This document shows positions 33,118 to 42,347 of a stretch of 64,000 nucleotides of DNA, piece by piece. Each line of letters opens with the position of its first letter. Position 1 is the stretch's first letter. The DNA is from Symplocastrum torsivum CPER-KK1 (lineage in GTDB: Bacteria; Cyanobacteriota; Cyanobacteriia; Cyanobacteriales; Coleofasciculaceae): NCBI GenBank assembly GCA_019358875.1, contig JAHHIF010000020.1, forward strand, positions 1 through 64,000, written 5' to 3'. Position numbers and translations under genes: made by a program. Below the pieces are notes generated by a model. That model was not told where the DNA came from. It saw only the letters and a program-made list of their open reading frames with translations, and did no database searches.

Positions 33118-33912
33118 ATGGCAACAGCTTTAATAACGGGTGCCTCTGCTGGAATTGGTGCAGTCTTTGCCCAAGAACTAGCTGCCCGTCAAACAAATCT
33201 TGTTTTACTGGCGCGTTCAGAAGCCAAACTTCAACAGATAGCTCAACAGTTGCAGGAGCAACACAAGATTCAAGTAGACTGTTTAATTCAAGATCTTACG
33301 GCACCAACAGCGGCAACAGATGTATTCGATGCCGTGAGTCAGAAGGGACTGACGATTGACTTGCTAGTTAACAATGCAGGTTTTGGGGAGTATGGTTCCT
33401 TTGCAGAACTGGATGGGGAACAGCAACTCAAGATGATTCAGTTAAACATCCTCGCTTCAGTAGCTCTAACGCATAAATTTTTGCCAGGAATGCGGCAACG
33501 CCGTCATGGTGGCATTATCAATATGTCCTCGGTTGCAGCGTTTCAACCGATGCCTTACTTTTCCGTCTACGCTGCTACTAAAGCTTTTGTTCTCAGTTTC
33601 AGCGAGGCGCTAGCGGCAGAAAACAAAAGCTATGGAGTTCATGTCCTAGCCGTTTGTCCTGGCCCAACGGATACAAATTTTTTCCAAGAAGCTGATTTTC
33701 CTTCAATGTTGGCAGATGTGGCGGCTCAAAACTATACTCCTTCAGAAGTGGTGGTGCGTGAAGCGCTCAAAGGTTTGGACAACAAGCAGACTACGGTTGT
33801 CCCTGGGGCGCTGGGAAATCAATTGATTGCGAATTTGCCCCGGTTCTTGCCGCGAGAAGGTGTGCTGAGCCTATGGAAAAATATTTTAGGAGCCTCGAAA
33901 AGTAAGAAGTAA
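33118..33912 (+). CDS. Short-chain dehydrogenase/reductase (SDR)
   Basis: A 264-residue classical SDR. The cofactor motif T-G-A-S-A-G-I-G is at residues 7-14, N-N-A-G at about 89-92, the catalytic serine in I-N-M-S-S-V-A-A, and Tyr-x-x-x-Lys in Y-A-A-T-K-A-F. The R-S-E-A-K-L segment after beta strand 2 suggests NADPH preference. The layout fits the DltE/YohF-like short-chain oxidoreductases acting on small alcohols or ketones; the substrate is unknown. It is followed after about 90 bases by the DUF2243 gene in the same direction. Confidence 0.92.
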   Translation: MATALITGASAGIGAVFAQELAARQTNLVLLARSEAKLQQIAQQLQEQHKIQVDCLIQDLTAPTAATDVFDAVSQKGLTIDLLVNNAGFGEYGSFAELDGEQQLKMIQLNILASVALTHKFLPGMRQRRHGGIINMSSVAAFQPMPYFSVYAATKAFVLSFSEALAAENKSYGVHVLAVCPGPTDTNFFQEADFPSMLADVAAQNYTPSEVVVREALKGLDNKQTTVVPGALGNQLIANLPRFLPREGVLSLWKNILGASKSKK

Positions 33913-34004
33913 AGATTCCCTAACTCTAACGAGCGGTGGAAGCAGCTACCTATTAGTTATGCGAACCTTATCGTCAGTATCACAAAGCTGGGGTGAGGTT
34001 CTGT

Positions 34005-34490
34005 ATGGAGTCTAAGATTGAGCAACGTAATCACAGTGGATTATTGGTTGCTGCTGGTATCTTGATTGGTGCAGGTCTTTTGGCAGGATTTGTGGATGGC
34101 ATCTTGCTGCACGAAATTCTCCAATGGCATCACATGGTAACAAGCGTTCGACCTGCAACGAATCTATCTAATCTCGAAGCGAACACACTAGCGGATGGTC
34201 TTTTTCATTTAGGAACTTGGACGCTAACGGTTATTGGTGGTGTGTTGCTGTGGCGTGCGGGTGGACGTGATGACGTACCTTGGTCACCCAAAATCTTTGG
34301 TGGGTCTTTACTCTTCGGTGCTGGATTATTTAACTTTATTGAAGGTATCATTGACCATCAAATTCTAGGAATTCATCATGTTAAACCAGGCCCCAATCAG
34401 TTGGCTTGGGATGTTGGCTTTCTGATTTTCGGTGCAGGGCTTGCGTTAGTGGGTTGGATTTTATTGCGAAGTGGACAAAAGGAAAGCTAG
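34005..34490 (+). CDS. DUF2243 four-helix membrane protein
   Basis: About 161 residues with four membrane helices. The family signature G-F-V-D-G-I-L-L-H-E-I-L-Q-W-H-H-M-V-T-S-V near residues 27-47 contains clustered histidines. D-G-L-F-H-L-G-T-W-T and E-G-I-I-D-H-Q-I-L-G-I-H-H-V complete the set, suggesting metal or haem binding (inference). The start is ATG 34005 with GGTGAGG seven bases upstream; a GTG at 33993 would absorb that site. Function of the family is unknown. It probably shares a transcript with the SDR gene. Confidence 0.88.
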   Translation: MESKIEQRNHSGLLVAAGILIGAGLLAGFVDGILLHEILQWHHMVTSVRPATNLSNLEANTLADGLFHLGTWTLTVIGGVLLWRAGGRDDVPWSPKIFGGSLLFGAGLFNFIEGIIDHQILGIHHVKPGPNQLAWDVGFLIFGAGLALVGWILLRSGQKES

Positions 34491-34574
34491 AGACGTGCCA
34501 ACAGCGCTTCGCAATCTTACGGTAAAAACGTCTTTGAGAATTCTGGAATCAATAGTTAGTGTTCCCTATGCTTT

Positions 34575-34603
34575 GTAGAGACGTTCCGCCGGAACGTCTC
34601 TAC
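34575..34603. repeat. Perfect palindromic repeat element (GTAGAGACGTTCCG stem)
   Basis: A 14-base stem with a single-base centre (GTAGAGACGTTCCG-C-CGGAACGTCTCTAC). This palindrome is a common dispersed element in cyanobacterial genomes (recalled, not searched). It lies between the convergent DUF2243 and RTX lipase genes and could serve as a bidirectional terminator, although no T-run follows. Confidence 0.85.
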
Positions 34604-34629
34604 GACTTTGGTTTGGTGCTGGGAGTACG

Positions 34630-36012
34630 TCAAGAGAGGATATAAATACTAGCGTTTTTTAGGGCAAGTTCTGTTGATAAGGTAACTACTTGCACCTGTT
34701 CAGTTGCACCTGTACCATCCGCATCAAAGAACAAACCACCTGTCGTGTTGTCGTAGATGAAGCGAGTTGTGGTATCGGCTGCACTTGTACCAAGAGAAAA
34801 CTGAGTTTCGGGAAGCACGGAACCGCTGACTAGTTCACCACCAAAACCACTGGCAGAGAAACCAAGACGATCAACACCTACCTGGAAATCAGTAATGGTG
34901 TCGAGTCCTATGTTATTAATACTCAAGAACAAGAAACGGTCACGTCCAGCCCCACCAGTCAGTGTGTCATCACCGAAACCACCGACGAGGCGATCGCGTC
35001 CTGCACCACCATCAATAGTATCGTTGTCATTACCTCCATACAAAAGATCGACGCCACCGTTACCAATGATGGTGTCATCGCCATCTAAACCGTAGGCAAA
35101 ATTGTCTAGATCGTCACCAAGTAGATAATTATCTTGAGACGGGTCTAGAGTCCTGAGAATCTCAGCTACTCCGAGTACAAAAGATAGTCCGCTTTGTCGA
35201 AATTCCTCAGTTCCTGCCCTTGTTGTTAATGCCGTTGCTAATTCTGGGTTGTTGGCACCGACAGCCGCCAGAAACTCTGCATAATCAGAATCATTATAGT
35301 AACCAAAGCTTGGGCTATTTAATTCCTCAACAGAAATTTCTTGCTGAGTAAACCCTAGTGGAGGATTGGTTAAAAGGTCTTTTGGTTCTACATGCTTAGA
35401 AGAGGCAGCAAGAGGGTTGATTTGAGGGTCTCTAAATGACTGGAGAAAGACTGTTCCTGGCAAAAACGCATCCCCAGCTAAGCTCACATAGTCTCCACTA
35501 ACAACATAGTGAGTTATCTGTATCGCCGTGCTGCTTGGGTCAAAACTATCAGCAGTTAGTTGGTCAATTCCTGTTGAATTGAAGGTAACAGCTTCTCTAA
35601 TCAAGTTGGAAAATTCAGCGGCAGCCCGTTGTGTCAATGCCCCACCCAAACTGTGACCCGTAACATCAGGAAGAAAACCGTTCGGGTTGTTAATAGTATC
35701 TTGGCTAATTTGTGCCAACCAATTGCCGATCTCCTCCTGATTGGCTTCAAATTGGTCAAAACCTACGCCCTCTGAATCTATATCAGCGCTATAGTCTACG
35801 ACAGAGTCTGTACCCCGAAAGACTAGAACAGGTGGGTTATCTGGATTGAGTGAGACTAGTCCCCAAGCTTGTAAATCAGTTACTACGTCATCGAAGACTG
35901 TATTAATGGTGTAGCCTGTAGCACTCAGGAAATCGACAACTAAATCGTCTGTTGGGGAGGAATAAACGATTGACTTAGAAAGAACTTCATAAACTGGGTC
36001 TTGTACGCTCAT
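34630..36012 (-). CDS. RTX-type secreted lipase
   Basis: A 460-residue protein. Residues 1-280 form an alpha/beta hydrolase of lipase class 3, with the nucleophile elbow G119-H-S121-L-G123 and V-L-V-F-R-G-T-D-S near 62-70 as oxyanion region. Residues about 295-370 are calcium-binding RTX nonapeptides (G-L-D-G-D-D-T-I-I-G, G-G-A-G-R-D-R-L-V-G-G, G-F-G-D-D-T-L-T-G-G). After these comes a C-terminal segment typical of type I secretion substrates. There is no N-terminal signal peptide, which agrees with type I secretion. The transporter genes are not in the window. The enzyme probably cleaves extracellular lipids. Confidence 0.9.
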   Translation of the reverse strand: MSVQDPVYEVLSKSIVYSSPTDDLVVDFLSATGYTINTVFDDVVTDLQAWGLVSLNPDNPPVLVFRGTDSVVDYSADIDSEGVGFDQFEANQEEIGNWLAQISQDTINNPNGFLPDVTGHSLGGALTQRAAAEFSNLIREAVTFNSTGIDQLTADSFDPSSTAIQITHYVVSGDYVSLAGDAFLPGTVFLQSFRDPQINPLAASSKHVEPKDLLTNPPLGFTQQEISVEELNSPSFGYYNDSDYAEFLAAVGANNPELATALTTRAGTEEFRQSGLSFVLGVAEILRTLDPSQDNYLLGDDLDNFAYGLDGDDTIIGNGGVDLLYGGNDNDTIDGGAGRDRLVGGFGDDTLTGGAGRDRFLFLSINNIGLDTITDFQVGVDRLGFSASGFGGELVSGSVLPETQFSLGTSAADTTTRFIYDNTTGGLFFDADGTGATEQVQVVTLSTELALKNASIYILS

Positions 36013-36203
36013 AAATCAGCCTTTATCAAAAAGTAATGCTATCAAGAGTGGAGGTATACCGTAACGAGTTACCTCTCTAATCTCCAACTAACATTTGATA
36101 TATTTATGAGTAGTACTCTTTCTATCGCTCAATAGGCTCATCCGTTTGGACGATTCTCTTATTAAGCCTATCAACCCGATCAGAAGGTTCAAACTCCCTC
36201 TGA

Positions 36204-37361
36204 CTAGAGAGATAAAGCCTTTACATTTTTGCTAATCAAGGGCAGGATTACAGTAAATGTCGTGTTAACTTCTTCAACGCTATCGACCGTAATCTGACCT
36301 CCGTGCAAGTCCACACATTTTTTGACGATCGCTAATCCTAACCCAGTACCAGGAATCGCACCGACGTTACTAGCGCGATGGAATGAATCAAATAATCTTG
36401 GCAGGTCTTCTGCTGGAATACCAATGCCAGAGTTTTTTATCCTCAAAGTAACGACCCCTTCAATGCATTCCAGGTCGAAGCAAACCGTGCTACCTCTAGG
36501 TGAATACTTAATGGCATTAGATAGAAGATTAGTGAGGATTTGTCGTAGCAATCTTTCATCAAGACTTGCGTTGGTACAGTTGCCGCGACTATAGAAAGCG
36601 ATCGCAATCTCGTTCGTTACACCCAGAAGTTGCATCTGTTCCACCAGTTCCTGGCAGAATTGTTCTAAATCCAAATGCACAGGGTTAAATTCGAGTTTAC
36701 CTGCCTCAGCTTTACCAACAAACAGCACATCACTAACAAGATCACTCAGATGTTTGGTAGTTGCTTGAATTCGCTGGAGATGAGTGAGTTTTTTTTCCTC
36801 TGTCCATTTGTGGCTGTAATGTTCAAGTAATTCAGCAGAAGACTGGATGGTGGTTAGTGGGGTACGGTACTCGTGAGAAATCGTGGCAACGAGGCGGGAT
36901 TTTAGCGAACTAAGTTCTTTTTCTCTTTCCAATGCCTGCTCTAGCTCGGATGTACGCTCTCTGACTCGATTTTCTAGATCTTTATTCATTTGTGCCATAG
37001 CAATAGCACGTTGACGCAAGGCGTTCTCCGCCTTTATCCGTGCTGCGTTGAGGTAGCTAACCAGCAACGCTGTTGACGTAAACACGGCTAGCACTAAGAT
37101 ATCAGCCGTAGCATAGCTCAGCGCAAAGTAAGGAGCCAGAAAAAAGTAGTTTATACACGAGACAGACAAGATAGTAGCGAGTACACCAGGTCTAAAACCG
37201 CCATACCAAGAGCTAAGCATCACGGCAGCAAAAAACAACACGCCAGGGGTCTTGTGTAATAGCGGATATAGTAGCAGCGTTAACAGCAACGCCAGAGTAA
37301 CCATCGCTACAGCAAAACCGTAGCGCAACTGCCAAATGTACTTTCTGTTGTCGTTACTCAT
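36204..37361 (-). CDS. Sensor histidine kinase with DUF4118 membrane domain
   Basis: About 385 residues. Four short membrane helices at about 12-105 form a KdpD-like DUF4118 domain. A coiled coil at 110-145 follows, then HisKA with the phosphoacceptor in A-T-I-S-H-E-Y-R-T-P-L-T-T, and an ATPase domain with N-A-I-K-Y, I-K-N-S-G-I-G-I-P-A-E-D and G-T-G-L-G-L-A-I-V. All catalytic blocks are intact. The start is ATG 37361, four bases after the stop of a CHASE3 remnant on the same strand. No response regulator is adjacent, so this is an orphan kinase. Confidence 0.9.
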   Translation of the reverse strand: MSNDNRKYIWQLRYGFAVAMVTLALLLTLLLYPLLHKTPGVLFFAAVMLSSWYGGFRPGVLATILSVSCINYFFLAPYFALSYATADILVLAVFTSTALLVSYLNAARIKAENALRQRAIAMAQMNKDLENRVRERTSELEQALEREKELSSLKSRLVATISHEYRTPLTTIQSSAELLEHYSHKWTEEKKLTHLQRIQATTKHLSDLVSDVLFVGKAEAGKLEFNPVHLDLEQFCQELVEQMQLLGVTNEIAIAFYSRGNCTNASLDERLLRQILTNLLSNAIKYSPRGSTVCFDLECIEGVVTLRIKNSGIGIPAEDLPRLFDSFHRASNVGAIPGTGLGLAIVKKCVDLHGGQITVDSVEEVNTTFTVILPLISKNVKALSL

Positions 37362-37365
37362 CAAG

Positions 37366-37542
37366 TTAATTATCAGCAAGCGTTGATTCAATGTTTTGCC
37401 GTACTTGGTGGGTATGAGCTACCCACTTAGCTGTTTCTCGATTCTTGTTAAAGCTCCCGTAGGAGAGTGCATTGATAGCAACCAGAACCGCTGTGGCTAA
37501 GCCAAATCCGACTAGACTTTTCTTCTCAAGAGAAATTTTCAT
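37366..37542 (-). pseudogene. CHASE3 sensor-domain N-terminal remnant
   Basis: A 58-codon frame starting K-I-S-L-E-K-K-S-L-V-G-F-G-L-A-T-A-V-L-V-A-I-N-A-L-S-Y, a membrane helix, then A-K-W-V-A-H-T-H-Q-V, the first conserved helix of a CHASE3 extracellular domain. It stops after I-E-S-T-L-A-D-N, where CHASE3 would continue for another 110 residues. It directly precedes the DUF4118 kinase. Either a small upstream gene or the debris of a CHASE3 kinase replaced by the present one. Confidence 0.65.
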
Positions 37543-37675
37543 AGGACGTATTGTTTCGTGCAACGTTCGACCTCGCCAGTAAAACTGCTGTATCACTTGC
37601 TAAACTAGCGGAACTTTGCGGCGCTCGGATTCGTATATTTACGGAAATTAAAACTGAACGTGAGGACGACGTTAA

Positions 37676-38785
37676 TCAAGGATACAGAACATCACCCGTA
37701 TTGGGGTCAAAGACAAATAGCTTGTCGAGGTCAAGTTGAACGCTAATGCGATCGCCTGGATGTCCACGCCAATTTGCAGGTGCTTGGACATTTAAAACGA
37801 TATCCGAGGCAATGAGATTGCTACGAACCAACGTCTCGCGTCCGAGTGGTTCTACTACACTCACCTCTAGCACTAATTGATTATTCTTGTTGTCCTCAAT
37901 GCCTTCACTGTCAATTAATCCGTTAATTTCTATATGTTCCGGGCGAATTCCTAAATCAATGGTTTGTGCCGGGGTAAGTTGCAACTGAGTTTGAAGGGCG
38001 ATTGGACAAGGCAACACTTGACCACTCACCTGAAAAACCTCACCTGTGTAGGTTGCAGGAAAAACATTCATCGAGGGATTGCCCAAGAAGGTGGCTACCA
38101 TTCGGTTTGCAGGTTTTGCATAAATGTCTTGGGGTTCACCGATTTGTTGAATCCGACCGCGATTGAGTACCACAATTTGATCAGCGAGTGTCATTGCCTC
38201 TACCTGATCGTGAGTAACGTAGATGGTGGTGATGCCGACACGCTGGTGCAACTGTTTTAATTCTGCTCTAGTACCGTCCCGTAACTGGGCATCTAGATTG
38301 GATAGAGGTTCGTCGAGTAAGAAAACTTTGGGTTCACGCGCGATCGCTCTTCCCAATGCAACCCGTTGCTGTTGCCCTCCAGATAGTTGCTTGGGTTTAC
38401 GATCTAGCAAGTGGGAGATATCAAGCGATCGCGCCACGGTTTCCACTCGTTCTTTAATCGTCGTCGAGTCAGCCTTCCGCATCCGTAACCCGAAAGATAG
38501 ATTATCAGCTACCGTCATATGAGGGTAGAGGGCATAGTTCTGAAACACCATCGCCACATCTCGCTGCCGTGCTGGGACACCATTCACCAAAGCATCTCCA
38601 ATATAGAGATTGCCGTCTGTTGCGGATTCCAAACCAGCAATCATCCGCAGAATCGTTGACTTGCCGCAACCCGATGGGCCAACTAAAACCCAAAATTGCC
38701 CATCCGGCACCTCAAAGGTAATGCCCTCAATCGCGGTGACATCTTCAAACTTGCGGGTAATCCCTTCTAAGCGAACGTTTGCCAT
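37676..38785 (-). CDS. ABC transporter ATP-binding protein, sugar type (MalK/UgpC-like)
   Basis: A 369-residue ATPase subunit of a carbohydrate importer. Walker A is G-P-S-G-C-G-K-S-T at 37-45, the signature is L-S-G-G-Q-Q-Q-R at about 134-141, and Walker B is V-F-L-L-D-E-P-L-S-N-L-D. The switch histidine is in Y-V-T-H-D-Q. The C-terminal 120 residues are the TOBE/OB-fold regulatory domain of MalK-type proteins (L-G-I-R-P-E-H-I). No permease or binding-protein gene is adjacent, so it probably serves several transporters, as is common in cyanobacteria. The start at ATG 38785 is the family start. Confidence 0.93.
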   Translation of the reverse strand: MANVRLEGITRKFEDVTAIEGITFEVPDGQFWVLVGPSGCGKSTILRMIAGLESATDGNLYIGDALVNGVPARQRDVAMVFQNYALYPHMTVADNLSFGLRMRKADSTTIKERVETVARSLDISHLLDRKPKQLSGGQQQRVALGRAIAREPKVFLLDEPLSNLDAQLRDGTRAELKQLHQRVGITTIYVTHDQVEAMTLADQIVVLNRGRIQQIGEPQDIYAKPANRMVATFLGNPSMNVFPATYTGEVFQVSGQVLPCPIALQTQLQLTPAQTIDLGIRPEHIEINGLIDSEGIEDNKNNQLVLEVSVVEPLGRETLVRSNLIASDIVLNVQAPANWRGHPGDRISVQLDLDKLFVFDPNTGDVLYP

Positions 38786-39607
38786 TTGTAGCTATCAGTA
38801 ATGGGGTGGGTGAGATGCAGTATTCGCTTTAGAGCGATCGCATAAAAAATAGCTTAGACGACAACAAAAACGCCGTCTAAGCCATATTCACACAAGTAAT
38901 ATTCTTTTACCTCTTTTGAAAAACATCAACATTAAGCAAGCCAATTGGTAACAAGCTGTTCCAAGTTCAGGCTTTTTGTTTACCTCCTTTACCTAATTTC
39001 AGTACTTTTATTGGTACAGTGAATGAGGTTGCGTTCTTGACGAAAGTTACGCGAAAATTCAATTAAAAAAAGGTTGACTGGCTTCCCTCACTGTGTTTAT
39101 TGAAGCGAGGTAGAGAAGGTGTCGAATTAAACTAAAGAATAGGAATTTACAGCCTTATGCCAGAAAACTGACTAAGTATTCCCCCTCGCGATCGCTGCGA
39201 AAAGCGAGGGATAATCTACAGAGCAACATTACTCATAAAAGCTATGAGGGCTGCTATTAGAGATGGGTAGCGTATAAACTTGTCAGGATGACGCACTGCT
39301 CTAGGCTGCGGCTGTTGAAGCCTTCCTCTCACCACAAGCTGTAACTGGAAGTGCTGTTCGCGAGTCCTTAGTCTTAGGATACTACACTTTTTAGTACAAC
39401 TGTATTGCTCAAAAATAGAAAAAGCCGAACCTAGAGGTACGGCGATGACTATAGCACTCTAATTAATGTCCACTAATGCAGAAAACAAATGGGGATCAAG
39501 CAGCTATTGCATTGATCTCAATATTGTGTAGCTAAATTTACTAAACGCCTCTAAAAACTCTTATAGGAATGGTTTAGATAACTGAGGCATAGGATTTATA
39601 GAGGTTT
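38786..39607. other. Long intergenic region upstream of nirB, with two hairpins
   Basis: More than 800 bases without a credible gene. One inverted repeat (CCCTCGC at 39183-39189 with GCGAGGG at 39204-39210) and one hairpin (GCCGAACCT/AGGTACGGC at 39424-39443) are visible. I looked for the NtcA site GTA-N8-TAC. The nearest candidate, GTAATATTCTTTTAC near 38897, has a nine-base spacer and is not canonical. The nirB promoter must be here. Confidence 0.45.
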
Positions 39608-42151
39608 ATGACAGCCAAAAAAAATCTCATTGTGATTGGCAACGGCATGGTAGGACACAAGTTCTTAGAACTAATGATTGCTAAAGGAGCAACTGAGCAA
39701 TGGAACTTGATTACCTTCTGTGAAGAACCGCGTGTTGCCTACGATCGCGTTAACCTCAGTGGCTACTTTTCTGGTAAAACAGCAGCAGATTTATCGTTAG
39801 TTGAGCCGGGATTATATCAAGAGAATGGTGTTCAGATTCATATCGGTGATAAAGCTGTTGCTGTTAATCGAGACCAAAAAACAGTCACATCAGCCAATGG
39901 TTTAACAGTTACCTACGACAAGATTGTCCTAGCAACGGGTTCCTATCCCTTTGTGCCACCGATTAAGGGGAATGACGCTACAGGTACCTTTGTCTACCGG
40001 ACAATTGACGATCTAGAGGCGATGTCGGCATACGCTAAAAATTGTAAGGTTGGTGTGGTTGTTGGGGGTGGTTTACTCGGTTTAGAATGTGCGAATGCTC
40101 TCAAAAGTATGGGATTGCAAACCCATGTCGTTGAATTTGCTCCACGACTGATGCCAGTGCAAATTGATGAGGCGGGTGGAACGATTCTTCGTAAGAAAAT
40201 CGAAGAACTTGGAGTTACGATTCATACTAGCAAATCAACAACTGAAATTGTTAGCGAAAATGGCAAAGTTGCTAAGATGACATTTGCGGATGGTTCTGAG
40301 TTGGAAACAGACATGATTGTCTTTTCTGCTGGAATTCGCCCCCGTGATGAAGTTGCAAGAAGCTGTGGATTAGAAGTCGGGGAACGCGGTGGGATTGTCA
40401 TCAATGATTATTGCGAAACGTCCGATCCAGATATTTATGCGATCGGTGAATGCGCCCTGTACCAGAATCGCATCTATGGCTTAGTCGCTCCTGGCTATAC
40501 AATGGCAGGAGTAGTGGCAGATGTCTTGAATAACATCACCAACAGCAGCTTTACTGGCGCAGATATGTCTACCAAACTCAAACTTTTGGGAGTGGATGTT
40601 GCTAGTTTTGGTGATAACTTTGCTAAGACTCCAGGTGCTAGAGAAATTGCGATTAGCGATACCGTTCAGGGTGTGTACAAAAAGCTGGTTCTGAATGAGG
40701 ATGGTAGTCGTCTGCTTGGTGGAATTTTAGTCGGAGATGCTTCGGCATACGGCACATTATTGCAGTTTGTACAGAATGCGATCGCCTTACCACCCCATCC
40801 AGAAGATTTGCTGTTGCCGCCACGGGAAGGTAAAGCAGCTACGGTTGGCATGGGAGTAGAAAGCCTGCCAGAGACCGCCCAGATTTGCTCCTGCAATAAT
40901 GTAAGTAAAGAGCAGATTTGTACAGCTATCCAAGAGAACAATTTTACTGATATTGCCAGTGTCAAAAAATGTACGAAAGCCGGAACAGGCTGTGGTGGTT
41001 GCGTACCATTAGTAACAGATTTGCTCAAGTATGAGATGAAGAAAGCGGGGATAGAGGTGAAGAATCATCTCTGCGAACACTTCGCCTATTCCCGTCAAGA
41101 ACTTTATCATTTAGTGCGAACCCAAAAAATCCAGACGTTTGATGAGTTAATTCAAAAACATGGTCAAGGTAAGGGGTGTGAGATTTGTAAGCCTGCTGTC
41201 GCTTCGATTCTCGCCTCCACTTGGAATGAGCATATTTTGGAGACACCTCATGTTAGTCTTCAGGATACCAATGATTACTACTTAGCTAACATTCAGCGTG
41301 ATGGTACTTATTCGGTAGTGCCACGAGTTCCAGGTGGCGAAATTACGCCCGATAAACTGATTGTGTTAGGGGAAGTTGCTAAAGAATTTGGGCTTTACAC
41401 CAAAATTACAGGCGGACAACGAATTGATTTATTTGGGGCGCGAGTCGATCAATTACCGCATATTTGGAAGCGATTGATCGATGCTGGATTTGAATCGGGT
41501 CATGCTTATGGTAAGGCACTTCGCACGGTGAAGTCCTGCGTGGGTAGTACCTGGTGCCGCTTTGGGGTGCAGGATTCTACCAGTTTGGCGATTGAGTTAG
41601 AACTACGTTATCGTGGTTTGCGATCGCCTCACAAACTAAAATCGGCTGTATCGGGTTGCACCCGCGAGTGTGCCGAAGCACAAAGTAAGGATTTTGGGAT
41701 AATCGCGACTGAAAAAGGCTGGAATTTGTATGTGTGTGGCAATGGTGGAATGAAGCCGCAACACGCGATACTGCTAGCCGAGGATATTGACAAAGAAACC
41801 TTGCTCAAATATTTGGATCGGTTCTTGATGTTCTATATCCGCACCGCAAATCGCCTGGAACGCACAGCAACTTGGTTCAACAAGCTTGAAGGTGGAATTG
41901 ATTACCTCAAGCAGGTGATTATTCACGATTCCCTTGGAATTTGTGCTGAGTTGGAAGCAGAGATGGCACACCTTGTCAGCACCTATCAATGTGAATGGAA
42001 AGCCACAATTGAAGACCCAGAAAAAGTACAACGCTTCCGGCATTTTGTGAACTCTGATGATTCCGATCCAAGTCTTGTTCATGTAGAGGAACGGGGTCAA
42101 AAACGCCCAGCTTACGAACAGGAGAAATCCTTAGTGGGGCTTTCACAATAG
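39608..42151 (+). CDS. nirB: Nitrite reductase large subunit, NAD(P)H type
   Basis: An 847-residue assimilatory nitrite reductase reducing nitrite to ammonium with NAD(P)H. The N-terminal FAD/NAD domains start V-I-G-N-G-M-V-G-H-K-F and have a second dinucleotide motif G-V-V-V-G-G-G-L-L-G-L-E near 155-166. A BFD-like [2Fe-2S] domain begins at Cys427-x-Cys429 and ends C-G-G-C. The C-terminal sirohaem/[4Fe-4S] domain has Cys644-x5-Cys650 and Cys684-x3-Cys688 (S-G-C-T-R-E-C-A-E-A). All cofactor residues are present. It is followed by nirD. Cyanobacteria usually use the ferredoxin enzyme NirA, so this type is unusual here. Confidence 0.95.
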   Translation: MTAKKNLIVIGNGMVGHKFLELMIAKGATEQWNLITFCEEPRVAYDRVNLSGYFSGKTAADLSLVEPGLYQENGVQIHIGDKAVAVNRDQKTVTSANGLTVTYDKIVLATGSYPFVPPIKGNDATGTFVYRTIDDLEAMSAYAKNCKVGVVVGGGLLGLECANALKSMGLQTHVVEFAPRLMPVQIDEAGGTILRKKIEELGVTIHTSKSTTEIVSENGKVAKMTFADGSELETDMIVFSAGIRPRDEVARSCGLEVGERGGIVINDYCETSDPDIYAIGECALYQNRIYGLVAPGYTMAGVVADVLNNITNSSFTGADMSTKLKLLGVDVASFGDNFAKTPGAREIAISDTVQGVYKKLVLNEDGSRLLGGILVGDASAYGTLLQFVQNAIALPPHPEDLLLPPREGKAATVGMGVESLPETAQICSCNNVSKEQICTAIQENNFTDIASVKKCTKAGTGCGGCVPLVTDLLKYEMKKAGIEVKNHLCEHFAYSRQELYHLVRTQKIQTFDELIQKHGQGKGCEICKPAVASILASTWNEHILETPHVSLQDTNDYYLANIQRDGTYSVVPRVPGGEITPDKLIVLGEVAKEFGLYTKITGGQRIDLFGARVDQLPHIWKRLIDAGFESGHAYGKALRTVKSCVGSTWCRFGVQDSTSLAIELELRYRGLRSPHKLKSAVSGCTRECAEAQSKDFGIIATEKGWNLYVCGNGGMKPQHAILLAEDIDKETLLKYLDRFLMFYIRTANRLERTATWFNKLEGGIDYLKQVIIHDSLGICAELEAEMAHLVSTYQCEWKATIEDPEKVQRFRHFVNSDDSDPSLVHVEERGQKRPAYEQEKSLVGLSQ

Positions 42152-42164
42152 CCTGCCCCCCCTG

Positions 42165-42265
42165 CCCCTCTTGTTAAGGGGGGAGATAGTAAAATGCCCC
42201 CCTTATATCAATTTCCTAAAAGCTTGCTACAAACACTTTTCTTGTTCCCCTCTTTATAAGGGGGG
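42165..42265. repeat. Two CCCCTCTT...AAGGGG palindromic elements between nirB and nirD
   Basis: CCCCTCTTGTTAAGGGGG at 42165-42183 and CCCCTCTTTATAAGGGGGG at 42247-42265, with another CCCCCCTTA half in between. These are short stem-forming elements of a kind abundant in cyanobacterial genomes. They lengthen the nirB-nirD spacer to 196 bases and might lower nirD readthrough. Confidence 0.7.
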
Positions 42266-42347
42266 TTAGGGGGGTCTTAACTGTGGCATCAAAAAGTCAA
42301 ATTGGTACTACAAGAAAATCGCAACACATAATTAAGAGGAAAACACA

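Noticed and set aside
38895..38911. Possible NtcA site upstream of nirB (GTAATATTCTTTTAC)
   Set aside because: The spacer between GTA and TAC is nine bases, not the eight required, and it lies about 700 bases from the gene.
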